Under the pieces are notes generated by a model. It worked only from the letters and a program-made list of their open reading frames with translations. It was not told the origin of the DNA and made no database searches. From Cenococcum geophilum 1.58 (Eukaryota; Ascomycota; Dothideomycetes; Gloniales; Gloniaceae): 64,000 nucleotides of DNA. This document shows, in pieces, positions 1 to 12,124 of the stretch. Position 1 is the first letter of the stretch. Each line of letters begins with the position of its first letter. A program made the position numbers and the translations under genes. The stretch is from assembly GCA_001692895.1 (NCBI GenBank), contig KV748243.1:813248-877247 (forward strand), in the 5' to 3' direction.

Positions 1-1269
1 AGTCCTTATAGAGATACGTAAAGAGGTCTATAACGCTGTTATAGTCTAACACCTTAAGAGCGGAGATATTAGAGTCACCCTAAAGGACCAATAGGTAAAG
101 GAATAAGCCGTAAGGGTAGGGGATAGGCTAGGAGAACGTATTGGTATAAAAGTACTCCGCGAGGATTACCTAGTTAAAGTCCTAGCGGTTTCTATAAGCC
201 TTAGGGTAGAAAAAGGACGCTAGGCGGACAATATAGCAATTATATAGGAGATAGTAAGATAAATGGAACGCCTTATACTAGGACTTGAAATCACCCAAAT
301 CTAATAGCTTTAATAGGAAAATGTAAACTAAGTATATAATAAGAATAATAAGAGGATATAAGGGTTGCTAGAGACTTGCTAGGGAGACGCTAAATGAACG
401 CATAGCTCTCTTATTATTAGTATATATACACCAGGAATACAAAAACTCCTTATCTAAAAAGGAATAATTATAAATGGCCTTATATATAATATAAGGCTCT
501 ATAACTATAGACTATGCCTAAAATAATGCTATTGCTGTGTATAATGGGGATATACCTAATCTATATACGCAGCATAGGTGTGCTGCGGCTACTATATAGG
601 CCCCTATAATACAAGACATTGCTTAAATTAAGACTAAACAAAATGCGTAAACTACTACTAAAGCACACATAAGGCGTAGGAGAGAAAAGACTGTATTAAA
701 TATAGGAGACGGAAGGTAAGGGCTTAATAGCTGCGGGAATAACTATATACTAGGTTATACAAATGGAAATAATAGGCGATAAGCTAGGGGGACGTAGGCG
801 CCTTCCTAGCGTTTCCTACCTTTAATACTAGAGGGCTAGGCTAGCTATCCCAAGCCTTAACAGGCCAGAAGCGACGCCGCGCGACATTACTAGACTAATT
901 AGGGATATAAGGGTCATAGGGGACATAAGGGAGAGGACGCCTTGTAGGAAGACCCCTATAGATAGCAATAGTAGGCTTAAGACTAGGATAATTAAGAATT
1001 AAACTTAATGCGGTAAATATAATATTTGCAGCCGACCTATAAAAGGCATATAGCCGACTAGTAAGAATAGGGGAAGAACCGGTAATAGTAATAGATTTAG
1101 ATATAGAAGCGCTAATAGGAACATAAGATATAGAAATAGAAAGCTCTATATAAAATAAGTAGTAACTAGGGTATAGATATAAGAGACAGAAGCTCCAAAT
1201 ATCCTAGAGAAAGTAGAAATAGAAGAAGTAAGAAACGAAGGAGAGTTAAAGGACCCTCGCTGGGGGTCC

Positions 1270-4200
1270 GCTACCTATCTATTATATAGTATAACTGCGG
1301 CAACACAAACTACCGCCTTATAAGGCCCCTATTAGATAGTTTAGACCTAGAGAAATACTATATCCTTACTATATAAGAACCATATTACAATACCTTTATA
1401 CAATTAATATACTGCCCCTAAGGATTCTAGCTCCTATATAAACCAAAAGCAGCCACACGTATGTGCTTTATAATTAGTAAGGCTATTAGCCTATCCTTAT
1501 GGTTATAGCAGGCAGTTAACCTAGATATTGCAGTTATAACAATCTAAACATATAGGGGACCGGTACAAATTATTAATGTGTATAACCCTAGGGTTAAAGG
1601 GGTTCTATAAATAGAGAATATTATATTAGTAATAAGCTTACCAAAAACCGAAGGTATAAAGTCTATCCTACTAGGAGATATACACCTCTACCACCCGTAA
1701 TAGGGGGGCATCTATATTGCTGCAGATTAATAGTTAGAGTGCCTACTAAGAGCTATAGATATCTGGGGCCTTAAGCTAGCTACCCCCCTAGGAGTAATTA
1801 TATAGCAATAAGGCACTGCTAGAAGTATAATTGACCTTATATTTATAGACGAAGGCCTATACTAGAGACTTAAAAGGTGTAACCCCAAAGAAGAATGGGC
1901 ACTTACCCTAGACTATATCCCTATTTAGATATAGCTAGACCTAGATACTAAAGCGTAACTAAATAGAAAAAGATACGTAATAAGGAAGCTTAAGATAGAT
2001 AGTTTCCTTAATGCAGTTAAATAATAACTCTAAGACCTAGAAGAAATCCACCTAATACTAAACGAGCGAGGCTTATTGGCTACCCCTAAGGAAATCGACC
2101 GAAGACTAGAAAGGATCTAGGTAGTAATTAAAAATAGGCTAGAAGAGTACTGCCCGATCTTAAAACTAGGCCCTTACGCGTGATATATATGGTCTATATA
2201 ATGCGCAGTTCTGGTTACTAGTTAATAACGAGTAAGAAGGAAATATATAAGTAGCTATAACCCTAAAGACGAGAGATAATATAAAGACATAAGAAACTAG
2301 CTAAAGAATACCCTAAAAAAAGAAGTAAGGAATAACTGGAGACGGTTTATAAATGAGTATACTTTTAACCTAAGCCTCCCCCATAATAAGGGCCTTTGGG
2401 CTATAGCGAAATAGGTAAAGAAAAAGGTAGGGCGCCTAGTAGAAGACCTATACCTACTACCCCTACGAAGAGTAGGAGAATTATAGGCTATAAATGACAA
2501 CAATAAGAAGGTAAAGATTCTTATAGAAAGGTTCTTCCCCTAACTAGCTCTAGTAGACCTTAGTGATATTACGGGCGAAATACTAGTGACTTACCTGCGG
2601 GTTGATAGCGATATAATAATAGAGGAAATGGCTAGAACTATTAGCCGCCTTTTAAATAATATAGCACTAGGACTAGATGGGATTCTAAATAAGGCCCTAA
2701 AAACCTATAGGCTATTTATAGCACCTTGGCTTGCAGATGTAGCTAGAGTATACTTTGCTATAGGCTACTACTTATAACTTGGAAGATTTATAACGACAGT
2801 TATCTTACGAAAAGAAGGTAAAGTAGATTACTTAATCCTAGGAAGCTACCGCCCTATTGCCTTAGAAAACACCCTTAGTAAGATCTTANAAANGGTAATA
2901 GCGGANCNNATNGTAGANANNGNNNANNAANANGNCNTACTACTANAAAGCTAAATAGGGGTAAGAAAGAACCGCTTAACACTATTAGCACTTACGCTAC
3001 TTGCTGCCACTATTAAATCTATATAGGCGATGCGAAAGGACTTTATAGTATTAATGCTTAGCCTAGATATTAGTGGTGCCTACGATAATATACCCTATAA
3101 GCGTCTCCTGTATATCCTTAGGGTAAAGGGCTTTCTAGAATGGATTATATAATTTGTCTAAGGGTTTATAGGCTAGAAAGAAATATTACTGGTCTTTAGC
3201 GGATACCAGAGCCCCCCTATTATAGTTGTAATAGGAATACCATAAGGATTACCCCTCTCGCCTATACTCTTTCTTTTCTTTATAAGCAACCTACTTGACT
3301 TCTTTAAGAAAGGGGCGACCTAGGGGATAGGCTTTGTTAATAACACAAACCTAATTATATACGGGCTAATAGCTATAGAGAATTGCAGAATACTAGAGAA
3401 AGCCTATAACACTTATATAGAATAGGCAAAATGTTATAGAGTTTAATTCTTACTAGAGAAATACTAGATAATCTATTTTATAAGAAAACGCAACTAATTT
3501 ATAGATCTCTAGTATATAATTCGTATTTAAGGCTTTGGGGGTTAACTAGTTTAGGGCCTAAGGGTATTAGGAGTATGGGTAGATAGTAAGCTCCGGTGGA
3601 GCGTATATGCGGCGTAAGTAACCCGTAAAGGCTAAGCACAGTTTATTACTTTATCTAGGATTATTAATTCTATATGGGGTCTATGCTTTTAGAGGTCACG
3701 CCTACTATATATAGTAGTCGTCTGGCTAACCATAATATATAAATCTAGTATTTGGGCCATTAGAGAAACTAAAAAGGGCCCCCCTAAATTACTCCTTAAA
3801 CCACTTTAAAAGGTCTAAATAGCCTGCCTCTAGAGTATTATAGGCGGGTATAAGCGAACGGCTATAGTACTGCTTAAGAAGGAATCTAATATTTCCCCCC
3901 TATAGTTATATATTAAAGCCGCTATAATATAAAGGACATAAAATAAACGCAACTCTAATATTATAAAGTATATTAAGACACGCCTAAGTAAACTATAAAG
4001 GGACCCTAGGGTGCCCCGTAGGAGAATAAACTAATAACCCCAAAGTAGGGAAGAGATATTAGAGAAATAGGTAAAGAAAGTAGAAGAAGAATAGTGCCGC
4101 TTTAGGGCCTAGGCCTATATAGAGGAGGAAGGGAGACGTATAAGAGGTTAGTAAAGATAATAGTAAGACAAAGAAAGGAGCTAAAGTAAAATATATAAGA

Positions 4201-4690
4201 ACGCCAGGAAACCATTTACTGTAATATAATACTAGTTGGACTAACGCTGGAGAGGCAAATGGGAGTTAAAGGTATAGAGGCTAACTTAGATAAGACAAAC
4301 CTAAGCTATAGCATAGTTAACGCTATAGGGGGTAAATACCTAAGGGCTCTAAGAAGGCTTAATAAAGGTAGAAAATATAATAGTAACACTCTTAAGAACA
4401 GGAATAATAGGACTAAAAGATTGGCTTTACTGGGTGGGTGTTTTAGTAGGTAGCCCAAGATATAAATGTGGCTGGCTAAGATAGACACTAAAACATATAA
4501 TACTACTATACCCCCTACGCACTAATTAAGAAATAATGCTCTTAGTAGCTGGTATAGAGAACTATAATACACTGCTCTTAATATAAAAAGGCCTTAAGGC
4601 GGTTACCCAGTGGCTTATTAGTTAAAATATGCTAAATTAGTTCTGGGTTGTAAGGGAAATGGTAATAAAAGGTAAGGGGGCGAGTAGTAG
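1270..4690 (+). pseudogene. LINE ORF2: APE endonuclease, reverse transcriptase, CCHC motif (RIP-inactivated)
   Basis: This ORF encoded the enzymes for target-primed reverse transcription. Near 1285-1440 the frame reads like the apurinic-type endonuclease start (YNCGNTNYR, then IQEPYYN). RT blocks follow: YRPIALENTLSKI near 2850, DISGAYDN at about 3064-3087, and GIP-stop-GLPLSPILF near 3232-3280, where the stop is a former CAA glutamine codon. A cysteine/histidine module reading KCGWL with a downstream TLKH lies near 4460-4520, typical of the C-terminus of these LINEs. Stops are TAG or TAA at expected Gln/Trp positions, so the gene is dead. About 50 bases near 2889-2946 contain scattered N calls. 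Exact limits are uncertain because the N-terminal region before 1270 is too eroded to read. Confidence 0.8.
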
Positions 4691-4963
4691 GTGCCCCCTA
4701 GTAACTCTATAGTAGTAAAGTAATAGTTTATAATACTAGCGCGTCTATAGGCTTGTTACGGCAGCAGTGGTTCCTAAGGAGGTTAAATAGTAAGGTAGTA
4801 GAGTACTATAGGCGACTTATAGGCGCTAAGTAGGCGAGTCCTAAAAGGCGGGGAGATAGATCACGGGGTTTTCTCATTTTTCTTAAATAGAGTTTTCTCC
4901 CTATATGTAAATAAGGAGTAGTCCGCGTAGGCCTAATAGGGATCCAAATCGGACGTTAAGCAA

Positions 4964-4987
4964 TAAATTATTATTATTATTATTAGT
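4964..4987 (+). repeat. (TTA)n tail of the LINE
   Basis: ATTATTATTATTATTAG ends the LINE, directly after a 3' UTR that matches 35285-35530. The left arm of the giant inverted repeat starts immediately after it. Confidence 0.85.
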
Positions 4988-5129
4988 ATACTCCTACTTA
5001 TAATATTTAGGAGGAAATAAGAGGAGTAATAATAATAATAGTAGGAAATTAGCATCCGTTTTAATTAGCCTAGAAGTTTATAATAGTTTAGGTTAATTCC
5101 TAGCTTAAGGGTTAGAGGTAGAAAAGCCT

Positions 5130-6640
5130 TACTCTAATTAGCCTAGGAGTTTATAGTAGTTTAAATAATATCTAAGTAAGGAGCTTAAGAGATATCTAGC
5201 CTATAACCTATATTTAAGTTAGAGGTAAAATCTACCTTATTTAATCTATTGTTAATAATATTAGTAAACTCTTATATATCTATAAAGCTAGTTAAGTTAT
5301 TAGTATCTAGAAGAGTATAGGAAGAAGTAGCTAAATATAGGTCCTATATATAGAGCTAGTTAAACTACTTAATCCTCTTTACTAAAATATCTATACTAGT
5401 ATAGAGAATATTATAAGAGTTAAATAAATATAAGCCTACTAGCTACCTAGGGCCTTACGGTATAGCTAGATTACTTAAATAAATAGTATAAGTAAATAGG
5501 AATATATTAAGTTCTGTAGAAGCCTGCGTATAAGCACTTAATATCTCTTTACTAAATATATACTCTATCTTACTATATACCACCCTAACTATCGCGTTTA
5601 ATAGATATACTTAATTAAATATAATATTAGTATTATAGGTAGAGTTCTTATAACACTTTATCTTAATTTTATAGCTACTATTTAGGTACTTTAATCTAAG
5701 ATTAACAGCCTTATATATATTAAGTAATATTCTTTATATATTCTAATAATAACGGATTAAATAGGTTAAATAGTTTAGGTATTATAGTAAGGAGACTTTA
5801 GTACTATATAGCCGTATAAAAAAGGACTATTACGCACGCTATAAAGCCCTACTTAATAGTACTTAGTATTCTCCTATATAAATAGTACACAATTCTATAG
5901 AGTAATATTAGATCTTAAGCAGTAGTACGCCTCCTCTTAATAGTCCTTAGGCGCTAAATACGTGCGTATAATAGTATTATATAGATTTATCTTAATATAG
6001 AACTATATAGGTATACTAAGGAGCCAGTTTTAATAGTTAAAAAGATAACTTATATAGGCCTATTCCTATTTTACTAACCTAATATAATATATAATAAGCT
6101 AATTACTATAGGTAAGCTAAAGTTAATTAATAAAGCTATAGGGGTTATCTAGAGCCTAAAATCTAAGCTAGTTAAGGAAAATATTCTTATAGACGCTATA
6201 TATACCCTAGATAGTACCTTTATCTTCTATTATAATACTAAACTACTAAAACTTAGTCTTATTAGTGTTAATATAGTATATACTTAGTATTTAAGGAAAA
6301 AGATTACTTTTTAGTAAAGACACGCTCTACCCTATATAGATAAACTCCCTTTATTATACTAGTAATAAAATAATAGCTAATCTTTAATATTAATTTATTT
6401 TTAATAAAGCTAGGTAACTAGAAGATATTATTAAGTTATAGCGGTTTTATTAGATTATATATTAATTAGTATAGCCTAAAAAAAGGTAATTTAGGGTAGA
6501 ATATAATAGCCCTAGTTGTTAATAAATATATAATAAATATATAACTAAGCAACTTATCGCGTTTTATATCCTTAAAGTTTATATTATTATATATAACTAC
6601 TATTTATAGATTATACGTTAGAGTTTTAAGATACCTCTAT
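5130..6640 (-). pseudogene. Unknown RIP-inactivated reading frame (left-arm copy)
   Basis: Inverted copy of the frame at 17190-18680, described there. It lies downstream of the chromovirus 3' LTR in this arm as in the other, so it is flanking DNA duplicated together with the retroelement. Confidence 0.4.
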
Positions 6641-6984
6641 AAATATTAGCCCCTAATTAGCCTAGGAGTTTATAAAAGTTTATAAAAGTTAATTTAATTA
6701 GCCTAGGAGTTATTATTAAATAGAGATAAGATAGTTAATATATCTCTACCTTTTTCGCAATACTACCTATAATATAATTTACTAAATAATAACTATAATA
6801 TAGTCTAAAGCCTAATAACGTTTTAAATACCCTCCTTTTTATACTAAAGTCTATAAAATAGATATCTATAAGTAAAATTAAAAAAATTAAACTACTTCTT
6901 TACTCTAAAAGTATAAATTATACTAGTAATAGTATATACCCGCTTAACTAAAATATCCTAAGCCCCCGCCTTCTAACCTCTTAC

Positions 6985-7196
6985 TATTATAGCTTATATA
7001 ATTACCTCTAAATTAAAGCTTATAAAATACTATATTATAAAGATACTAAGCTAAGAAAAAGAGAAAAAGGGGTTACTAGAACTAATATAAATAAATATAT
7101 AGGGTAAGCCATTAAGGCGCTAGCTCTAGGTACGCTAATTATAAGTTAGTAAAATATAGTAGAATTTAGCAGGTAATATATAATAGCGCCATTATA
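6985..7196 (-). repeat. Chromovirus 3' LTR (left-arm copy B)
   Basis: 212 bp. Its minus strand starts TATAATGGCGC, equivalent to TGTAACGGCGC in the less-RIPped copy at 49867-50078, and ends GCTATAATA. A purine-rich tract lies just inside (CCCCCCTCTTTT at about 7200-7211 on plus). It mirrors 16585-16794. Confidence 0.8.
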
Positions 7197-7477
7197 TTAC
7201 CCCCCTCTTTTAAAAAAAGTTTATTTTTAGGCTTAGTTAAAAATAGGGTAGTACTAGGCTTATAAACGTAGGATTATAAAATATAAGATAAGGAGATAAA
7301 GGGGATATAAGTGCGTCTAAACTAAGTATAAAAGTTAATTATAGGTTATATAAAAGCACTAGGCTAAAAAGAGTAGCCGCTAAAAGTCTTAGTATAGATC
7401 TAACTAATTAGATAACTTTAGCTAGCGGTTAAAGTTTTTAGATATCTAAAAAAATTTATAATACTAGTAGAAAACGG
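7197..7477 (-). pseudogene. Chromovirus copy B, 3' untranslated internal part
   Basis: The segment between pol and the 3' LTR of the inverted chromovirus copy, with the polypurine tract next to the LTR and the shared palindromic motif at 7398-7449. It was continuous with 12125-13862 before the 4647-bp element inserted. Confidence 0.75.
7398..7449 (-). other. Shared ~51-bp palindromic 3' motif, copy in chromovirus B
   Basis: Reads ACTAATTAGATAACTTTA, then GCTAGCGGTTAAAGTT, then TTTAGATATC. The same motif occurs at 16333-16383, 25596-25646 and 42136-42186, always between pol and the 3' LTR and always in the same orientation relative to its element. Confidence 0.8.
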
Positions 7478-7663
7478 TGTGACGGCGCTGGGGCACCGCC
7501 CCTGCGACGTCTACATGCAGCCTAGTCAGGGGCTCGCTTGGAGACTTGGCTCGTGTATATAGACCTGTCCTTTCCTCAACCTCCTTCTACTCCTTAGCTT
7601 AGTATCTTCGTAATACAGTATTCTACAAGCTTCGGTTTAGAGGCATTTGTACGAGCCGTAACA
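7478..7663 (+). repeat. 5' LTR of the non-autonomous element
   Basis: 186 bp, TG...CA ends. A TATATA at 7555-7560 lies about 38 bases before AGCTTAGTAT (7596-7605), the predicted start of the R region because it is complementary to the primer site at 7666-7675. Confidence 0.9.
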
Positions 7664-7665
7664 TT

Positions 7666-7675
7666 ATACTAAGCT
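7666..7675 (+). promoter_or_regulatory. Self-primer binding site
   Basis: ATACTAAGCT begins 2 nt after the LTR and is the exact reverse complement of AGCTTAGTAT at 7596-7605 in the LTR. This is the geometry known for Tf1-type self-primed LTR elements. No TGG that would pair with a tRNA 3' end is seen here. Confidence 0.7.
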
Positions 7676-8060
7676 CACCTACCTAGGGGGGACTTCATTC
7701 GTTTTGAAGCTCCCTCTTTACCTCGCCTGGGAAGGCCTGGATAATCTCCCACCTTCGTTCCGCGTGTTCTGAGAGGACACGCGTTGAACACCCCTAGCTG
7801 CGCGTCGTCGACGCGTCGAGTCGCTATTATTGATACTGGGAGCCGGTATTTAAGTAGCTAGAAGGTCTCCTATAGATAAGGATGACTGCCTGGGAAGGCA
7901 ATAATATCTTACCCCCCCCCGACCTTTCGACTGATATGGAGTTGTATAAGCTACAGAGACGACCCCGGTTAAGACTTAGCCTAGGGCTGCGAGAAATAAA
8001 AAGTGATCCTATTACTAAGCCTGGAACTAATCCTGCAGTATTGGCTAAGATAAGCCGAGA

Positions 8061-8213
8061 CATGACCCGAGCCATGTTATTGGGTGGTAGGTATATGTTG
8101 TCCGCGAAGTCCTCTAGTATACATTAGGTTTGGGCCGACGGCTAAGACGAGCTGACTTGTGACCCGCGCCGTGCCATTGGGCGGTAGGTGCATGTTATCC
8201 GCGAAGTCCTCTA
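8061..8213 (+). repeat. Imperfect tandem duplication, ~97-bp period
   Basis: About 55 bp around 8061-8115 (GACCCGAGCCATGTTATTGG onward, ending GAAGTCCTCTAG) recurs at 8158-8213 with transition differences and the same ending. It lies inside the non-autonomous element. Confidence 0.75.
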
Positions 8214-8361
8214 GAACGAATCCTACCCGTTGTCCTTTAGCTACTACTGCTGCGATAACCACCCTGATTAATACTGAGCCGTACAAGGAGAGACGAAATC
8301 GATTAGGAAGGACCTGCCGCTGGCACCGTACTGCTATCCCAAACCCCCAAACCCGATTACC

Positions 8362-11300
8362 GACTGTGCCGATATGCCTACAGTCTGATTGACCGAACGA
8401 TCGCGCCGATACGCCTGCGATACGCCTGCGATCCGCCTGCGATCCGAATGCGATTCGAATGCGGCCCAAACGTAATTCGAAAGCAAACCCGATAACCTGT
8501 CGCGCTGATATACCTGCGATACGACTCTCCGACTTGTCTATAAACGCCTTATAGACACCCGTCGAGTTCTTATTGATAACCACCGTACCTGATCGACCTG
8601 AACCTTACTATCGACCTAGATAGTCCCTTAATCTTACGGCCGAATATATCTGCATCCTACGTACAGGGGTACTAGGAACCTAGGGGAGAATTTGAGTGAT
8701 TTATAGCACTCTTGATCAGGAGAACAGATCAGGAGAATCATTCCGATTTATGGCACTCTCCAACAGCTCTGCAGATGAGCCTATTTATCTCTACGACCTC
8801 TTATGAACTATTAACGCGTTTCTCTTAATAGCCTTTTATACGACCTTCTATAAATAAGACAGCCTACCGTTACGAAAGCATGTCTTGCCAATTATCGACA
8901 AGAATTGAAATATTAATACGTACGCCTTAGTACATACGCTCTTGATACTATTTGTTAACTACCCTCAAACTACCTACTACTTAACGGCAGTTCTCTTTAA
9001 ATGATAATATGCGAATCTGCTCTCTAATAGCATCTCGTTAAATTAAACGCTATATAACAGCTTACCCTNNTATAACTATNCTNGAATATNNAAGCGCACT
9101 CTTTCTTTNATACCTTTAACCCTCTAANAAGAATNNAAATATCAACACGTACCCTCTTAATACCTCTTTTAATACCTCTAACAACGATTTAATATGCTAA
9201 GTTATAATAGCATTCCTATAAGTTCTTAATCGATCCTAGATATCTGCTACTTATAGCGATATCCTTAATTAAATCTAAGTATTTAAATACGCCTGTTAAC
9301 TCTACAGCGTACCTTTAAATAACCGATAACGTCTTAAACTACCTACCGATTAACAGTAGACCTCGAGAAACCGACAGACGGATTGTGCCGTTACGCCTGC
9401 GATCCGAATGCAATTCAAATGCGACCCGAACGCGATTTGAATGCGAACCCGACCGACCGTCGTGCCGATATGCCTGCGACACGAACTACGACTTTGACAA
9501 CGACCGTATGAGTTCGTTGACGATCGACTGCCTCCCTGACCGATTTGATCGTCTTCTCCACCTACGGTGATCCTTTTTAACTGACACTAAGCTACGCATA
9601 CCAAGGAACGACTACGGTTAATACTGAGTTATACAAGCTTTACCTTAAGCATTTATATACTCCGACAACGAGGTTAATACTAAGCTGTGTAAGCTTCAAC
9701 AACAAAATCGATTTAGACGAACTAAATAATGATCGCGCCGTTACGCCTATAATCTGAATGCGATTCAAATGCGATTCAAATGCAAACCAATTAACTGATC
9801 GTGCCGTTATGCCTGCGATTAATCGACCAATGATAGCGCCGATACGCCTGCTATCTACCATCGGACGCTAGCACCGTACTGCTACCGAATAGACAAGAGC
9901 TCGTGCCGATACGCATGCGAGCTATATTTCTTTTTTCTATGGCTCAGGGCGCGCCATATTAAAGGAGGGGGTAGTAGAGCTTAGACAAGCTCTCGCGCCG
10001 ATATGACCGCCTACGACCCAAACAGACAACGACTGTGCTGCTACGCCTACAGTACGACTAAATGATAGCGCCAATACGCCTGCTATTACAACCAGACGAT
10101 AATCGTGCCGATATCCCTGCGATTCATCGACCAACCGATCGTGCCAATATGCTTACGATCCACCGACAGACCGATCGTGCCGTTACGCCTACGATCCACT
10201 GACCGAATGATCGTGCCGATGTGCCTGCGATCCACTGACCGACCGATAGACGAGCTCCGAATGCTCGACCTACTATCACAATCCGACGCTTGCACCGTAC
10301 TGCTACCCAATTAACAAGCTCTCGTGCCAATACGCCTGCGAGCCGAACCCCGTCGCTGGTACCGTACTACTACCCGAACAGACAATGATCGTGCTGTTAC
10401 GCCTGCAATCCGAATGCGATCCGAATGCGATTCGAATGCTACCCGAACGTAATTCAAATGCAAACCCGACCGAATAATTGTGCCGATACGCCTGCGATCA
10501 TAAACAACTAGATAATGACTGTGCCGATATGCATGCGAGCTATATTTCTTTTTTCTATGGCTCGGGGCGCGCTATATTAAAGGAGGGGGTAGAGAGCTAG
10601 GATACACCTCTCGCAGCAGTAGGACGGCTGCATGCCCTACGCCAACCTAACAACGATTGTGCTGCTACGCCCACAGTCTAACCGACAGACCGATCGTGCC
10701 GATACGCCTACGATCTACCAACTAACTGATAGACCGAACTCTACGTCCAACCACTATTACCACCCGACGCTTGCACCGTACTGCCATTACGATAGACCTC
10801 CGCTGCTCTGCCTGCAGCCGATCAACCCTCGCTGCTCTGCCCGCAGCTAATTAACTACTTACTGCCCTGCCTGCAGCCAACCGACTTCTACTGCTCCGCT
10901 TGCAGTAACAACCGTATACAAGGTGGAGCTTTGCCCCTTATATAACCCTGCCGCTTGCACCGTACTGCTACCCGACCTCTGCTGCGATGTACCTCTTGCA
11001 GCTAAACTAGTACCTTGCTGCCTACTGTAGCACCATAATCAACTTCTACTGCTCTGCCTGCAGTACCACACTCAACCTCTGCTGCTTCGCCTGTAGCTAA
11101 ACTAATACCTTGCTACATACCGTAGCCAACTGACACCCGCTGCTCCGCCTGCAGCTGAACAAACAGACCCTTGCTGCTCTGCCTGCAGCTAATCCCGATC
11201 CGACCATCGCTGCTCTGCCTGCAGCACTACAACTGACTTCTACTGCCCTGCCTACAGTAATAACTATATACAAGGTAGAGCTTTGCTCCCTAGAATACGG

Positions 11301-11529
11301 CCTGTCGCTGGCACCGTACTGCTACAAACCCAACAAGACATCGCGCCGATACGCCCGCGATATCGATTACTGTTATGCTGGTAAGCCTGCGACCTAAACA
11401 CAACTAGGTAGAGCTTTGCTCCCTAGTATACAACCCCGTTGCTAGCATTATACTGCCACCCGAACGACCTATCGCTTGCACCGTACTGCTACTAAACCGA
11501 CAAGAACTCGTGCCGATATGCATGCGAGT
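8362..11529 (+). repeat. Array of short stem-loops with a conserved loop and compensated stems
   Basis: Dozens of 18-28 nt imperfect palindromes share a loop near TGCCGATACGCCTG (class A) or TCTGCCT (class B), but the stems differ and still pair. Examples: GACTG/CAGTC 8362-8385, ATCGC/GCGAT 8400-8421, GTCTATAA/TTATAGAC 8536-8556, CGGATTG/CGATCCG 9379-9406, GATAGC/GCTATC 9832-9855, AGCTCG/CGAGCT 9898-9923, GATCGT/ACGATC 10692-10715, TACTGC/GCAGTA 11047-11065, GCTAC/GTAGC 11112-11126, ACTCG/CGAGT 11506-11529. A third recurrent block reads GCACCGTACTGCTACC. Spacers are irregular, so it is neither a CRISPR nor a simple tandem repeat. No coding function is apparent. Confidence 0.85.
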
Positions 11530-11921
11530 AACTCCCTAACCCTCCCACCCTTATTAAACCTTCACGCCTACTTTTTTTAAGAGGGGGACTAGGGGGGCTT
11601 TTTTTATGGCTTGGGGCGCGCCATAACAAAAGGGGGGAGAGTATAGCTAGGAGGCACCGGAGTTCTAGGAGGAGGGAGGAGGAACAACGACTAACGGAGG
11701 GCTTCTAGCGATATACCTCGCAGCAGCAGGAGCTGCAGGACGGCTGCCTGCCCTACGTTAACTAGGTATAGTGATATACCTCGCAGCAGCAGGAGCTGTA
11801 GGACTGCTGCAAGTCCTATGTCAACCAGCATCGCGATCGAGCGCCAGATGCTAGATCTTTTTTTTCTTTTCTTTCTCTTCTTTCCTTTCTACGAGGGGGT
11901 AAAGCCTAAGGGCAGGCTTTT

Positions 11922-11938
11922 TTGGAAGGGGGGGGTGA
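11922..11938 (+). promoter_or_regulatory. Polypurine tract of the non-autonomous element
   Basis: TGGAAGGGGGGGG followed by TGA sits next to the right LTR, the usual position for plus-strand priming. It fixes the element's orientation. Confidence 0.7.
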
Positions 11939-12124
11939 TGTGACGGCGCTGGGGCACCGCCCCTGCGACGTCTACATGCAGCCTAGTCAGGGGCTTGCTT
12001 GGAGACTTGGCTCGTGTATATAGACCTGTCCTTTCCTCAACCTCCTTCTACTCCTTAGCTTAGTATCTTCGTAATACAGCATTCTACAAGCTTTGGTTCA
12101 GAGGCATTTGTACGAGCCGTAACA
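11939..12124 (+). repeat. 3' LTR of the non-autonomous element
   Basis: 186 bp, same length as 7478-7663, differing by only a few transitions (for example GCTCG/GCTTG and CTTCGG/CTTTGG). Followed by the target duplicate AACGG. Confidence 0.9.

Larger units (their letters stand above)
1..4987 (+). mobile_element. Tad1-like non-LTR retrotransposon (LINE), RIP-degraded, 5' end outside window
   Basis: The plus strand reads, through many TAG/TAA codons, as an endonuclease, a reverse transcriptase and a C-terminal cysteine motif in the order of fungal Tad1-type LINEs. It ends in a (TTA)n tail at about 4964-4987. CA and TG are almost absent, as expected after RIP. The 5' end and its target-site duplication lie before base 1. 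The last ~230 bases match the end of the element at 34509-35545, which fixes the 3' end. Confidence 0.85.
4988..7477. repeat. Giant inverted repeat, left arm, outer part
   Basis: This stretch is the reverse complement of about 16306-18826; for example 5160-5480 against 18330-18660. Where I compared them the arms differ almost only by transitions. The arm continues at 12125-13862 beyond the inserted LTR element. It contains a RIPped unknown reading frame (about 5130-6640), a chromovirus 3' LTR (6985-7196) and chromovirus 3' internal sequence (7197-7477). Confidence 0.9.
7478..12124 (+). mobile_element. Non-autonomous LTR retrotransposon with internal hairpin array (4647 bp)
   Basis: Two 186-bp LTRs (TGTGACGG...CCGTAACA) flank 4275 bp. 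The target-site duplication AACGG (7473-7477 and 12125-12129) and the uninterrupted site in the other palindrome arm (near 16300-16312) prove insertion. A G-run tract abuts the right LTR, so it reads plus. No gag or pol can be read in any frame; the ORFs seen are by-products of repeats. The interior keeps CA/TG dinucleotides and the LTRs differ at only a few transitions, so it is younger or less RIPped than its surroundings. The LTR start and the LTR 3' half, plus the leader, match the chromovirus LTR/leader at 49440-50078, so that family probably supplies its proteins. Single N calls cluster at 9069-9136. Confidence 0.9.

Noticed and set aside
7827..10850. Short ORFs with repeated CRSTDRP-like peptides on both strands
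   Set aside because: They are translations of the hairpin repeats in several frames and have no consistent protein across units.
8362..11529. Repeated 20-25 bp palindromes resembling a CRISPR array
   Set aside because: Units vary in sequence and spacing, there are no uniform spacers or cas genes, and the element is eukaryotic with LTRs.
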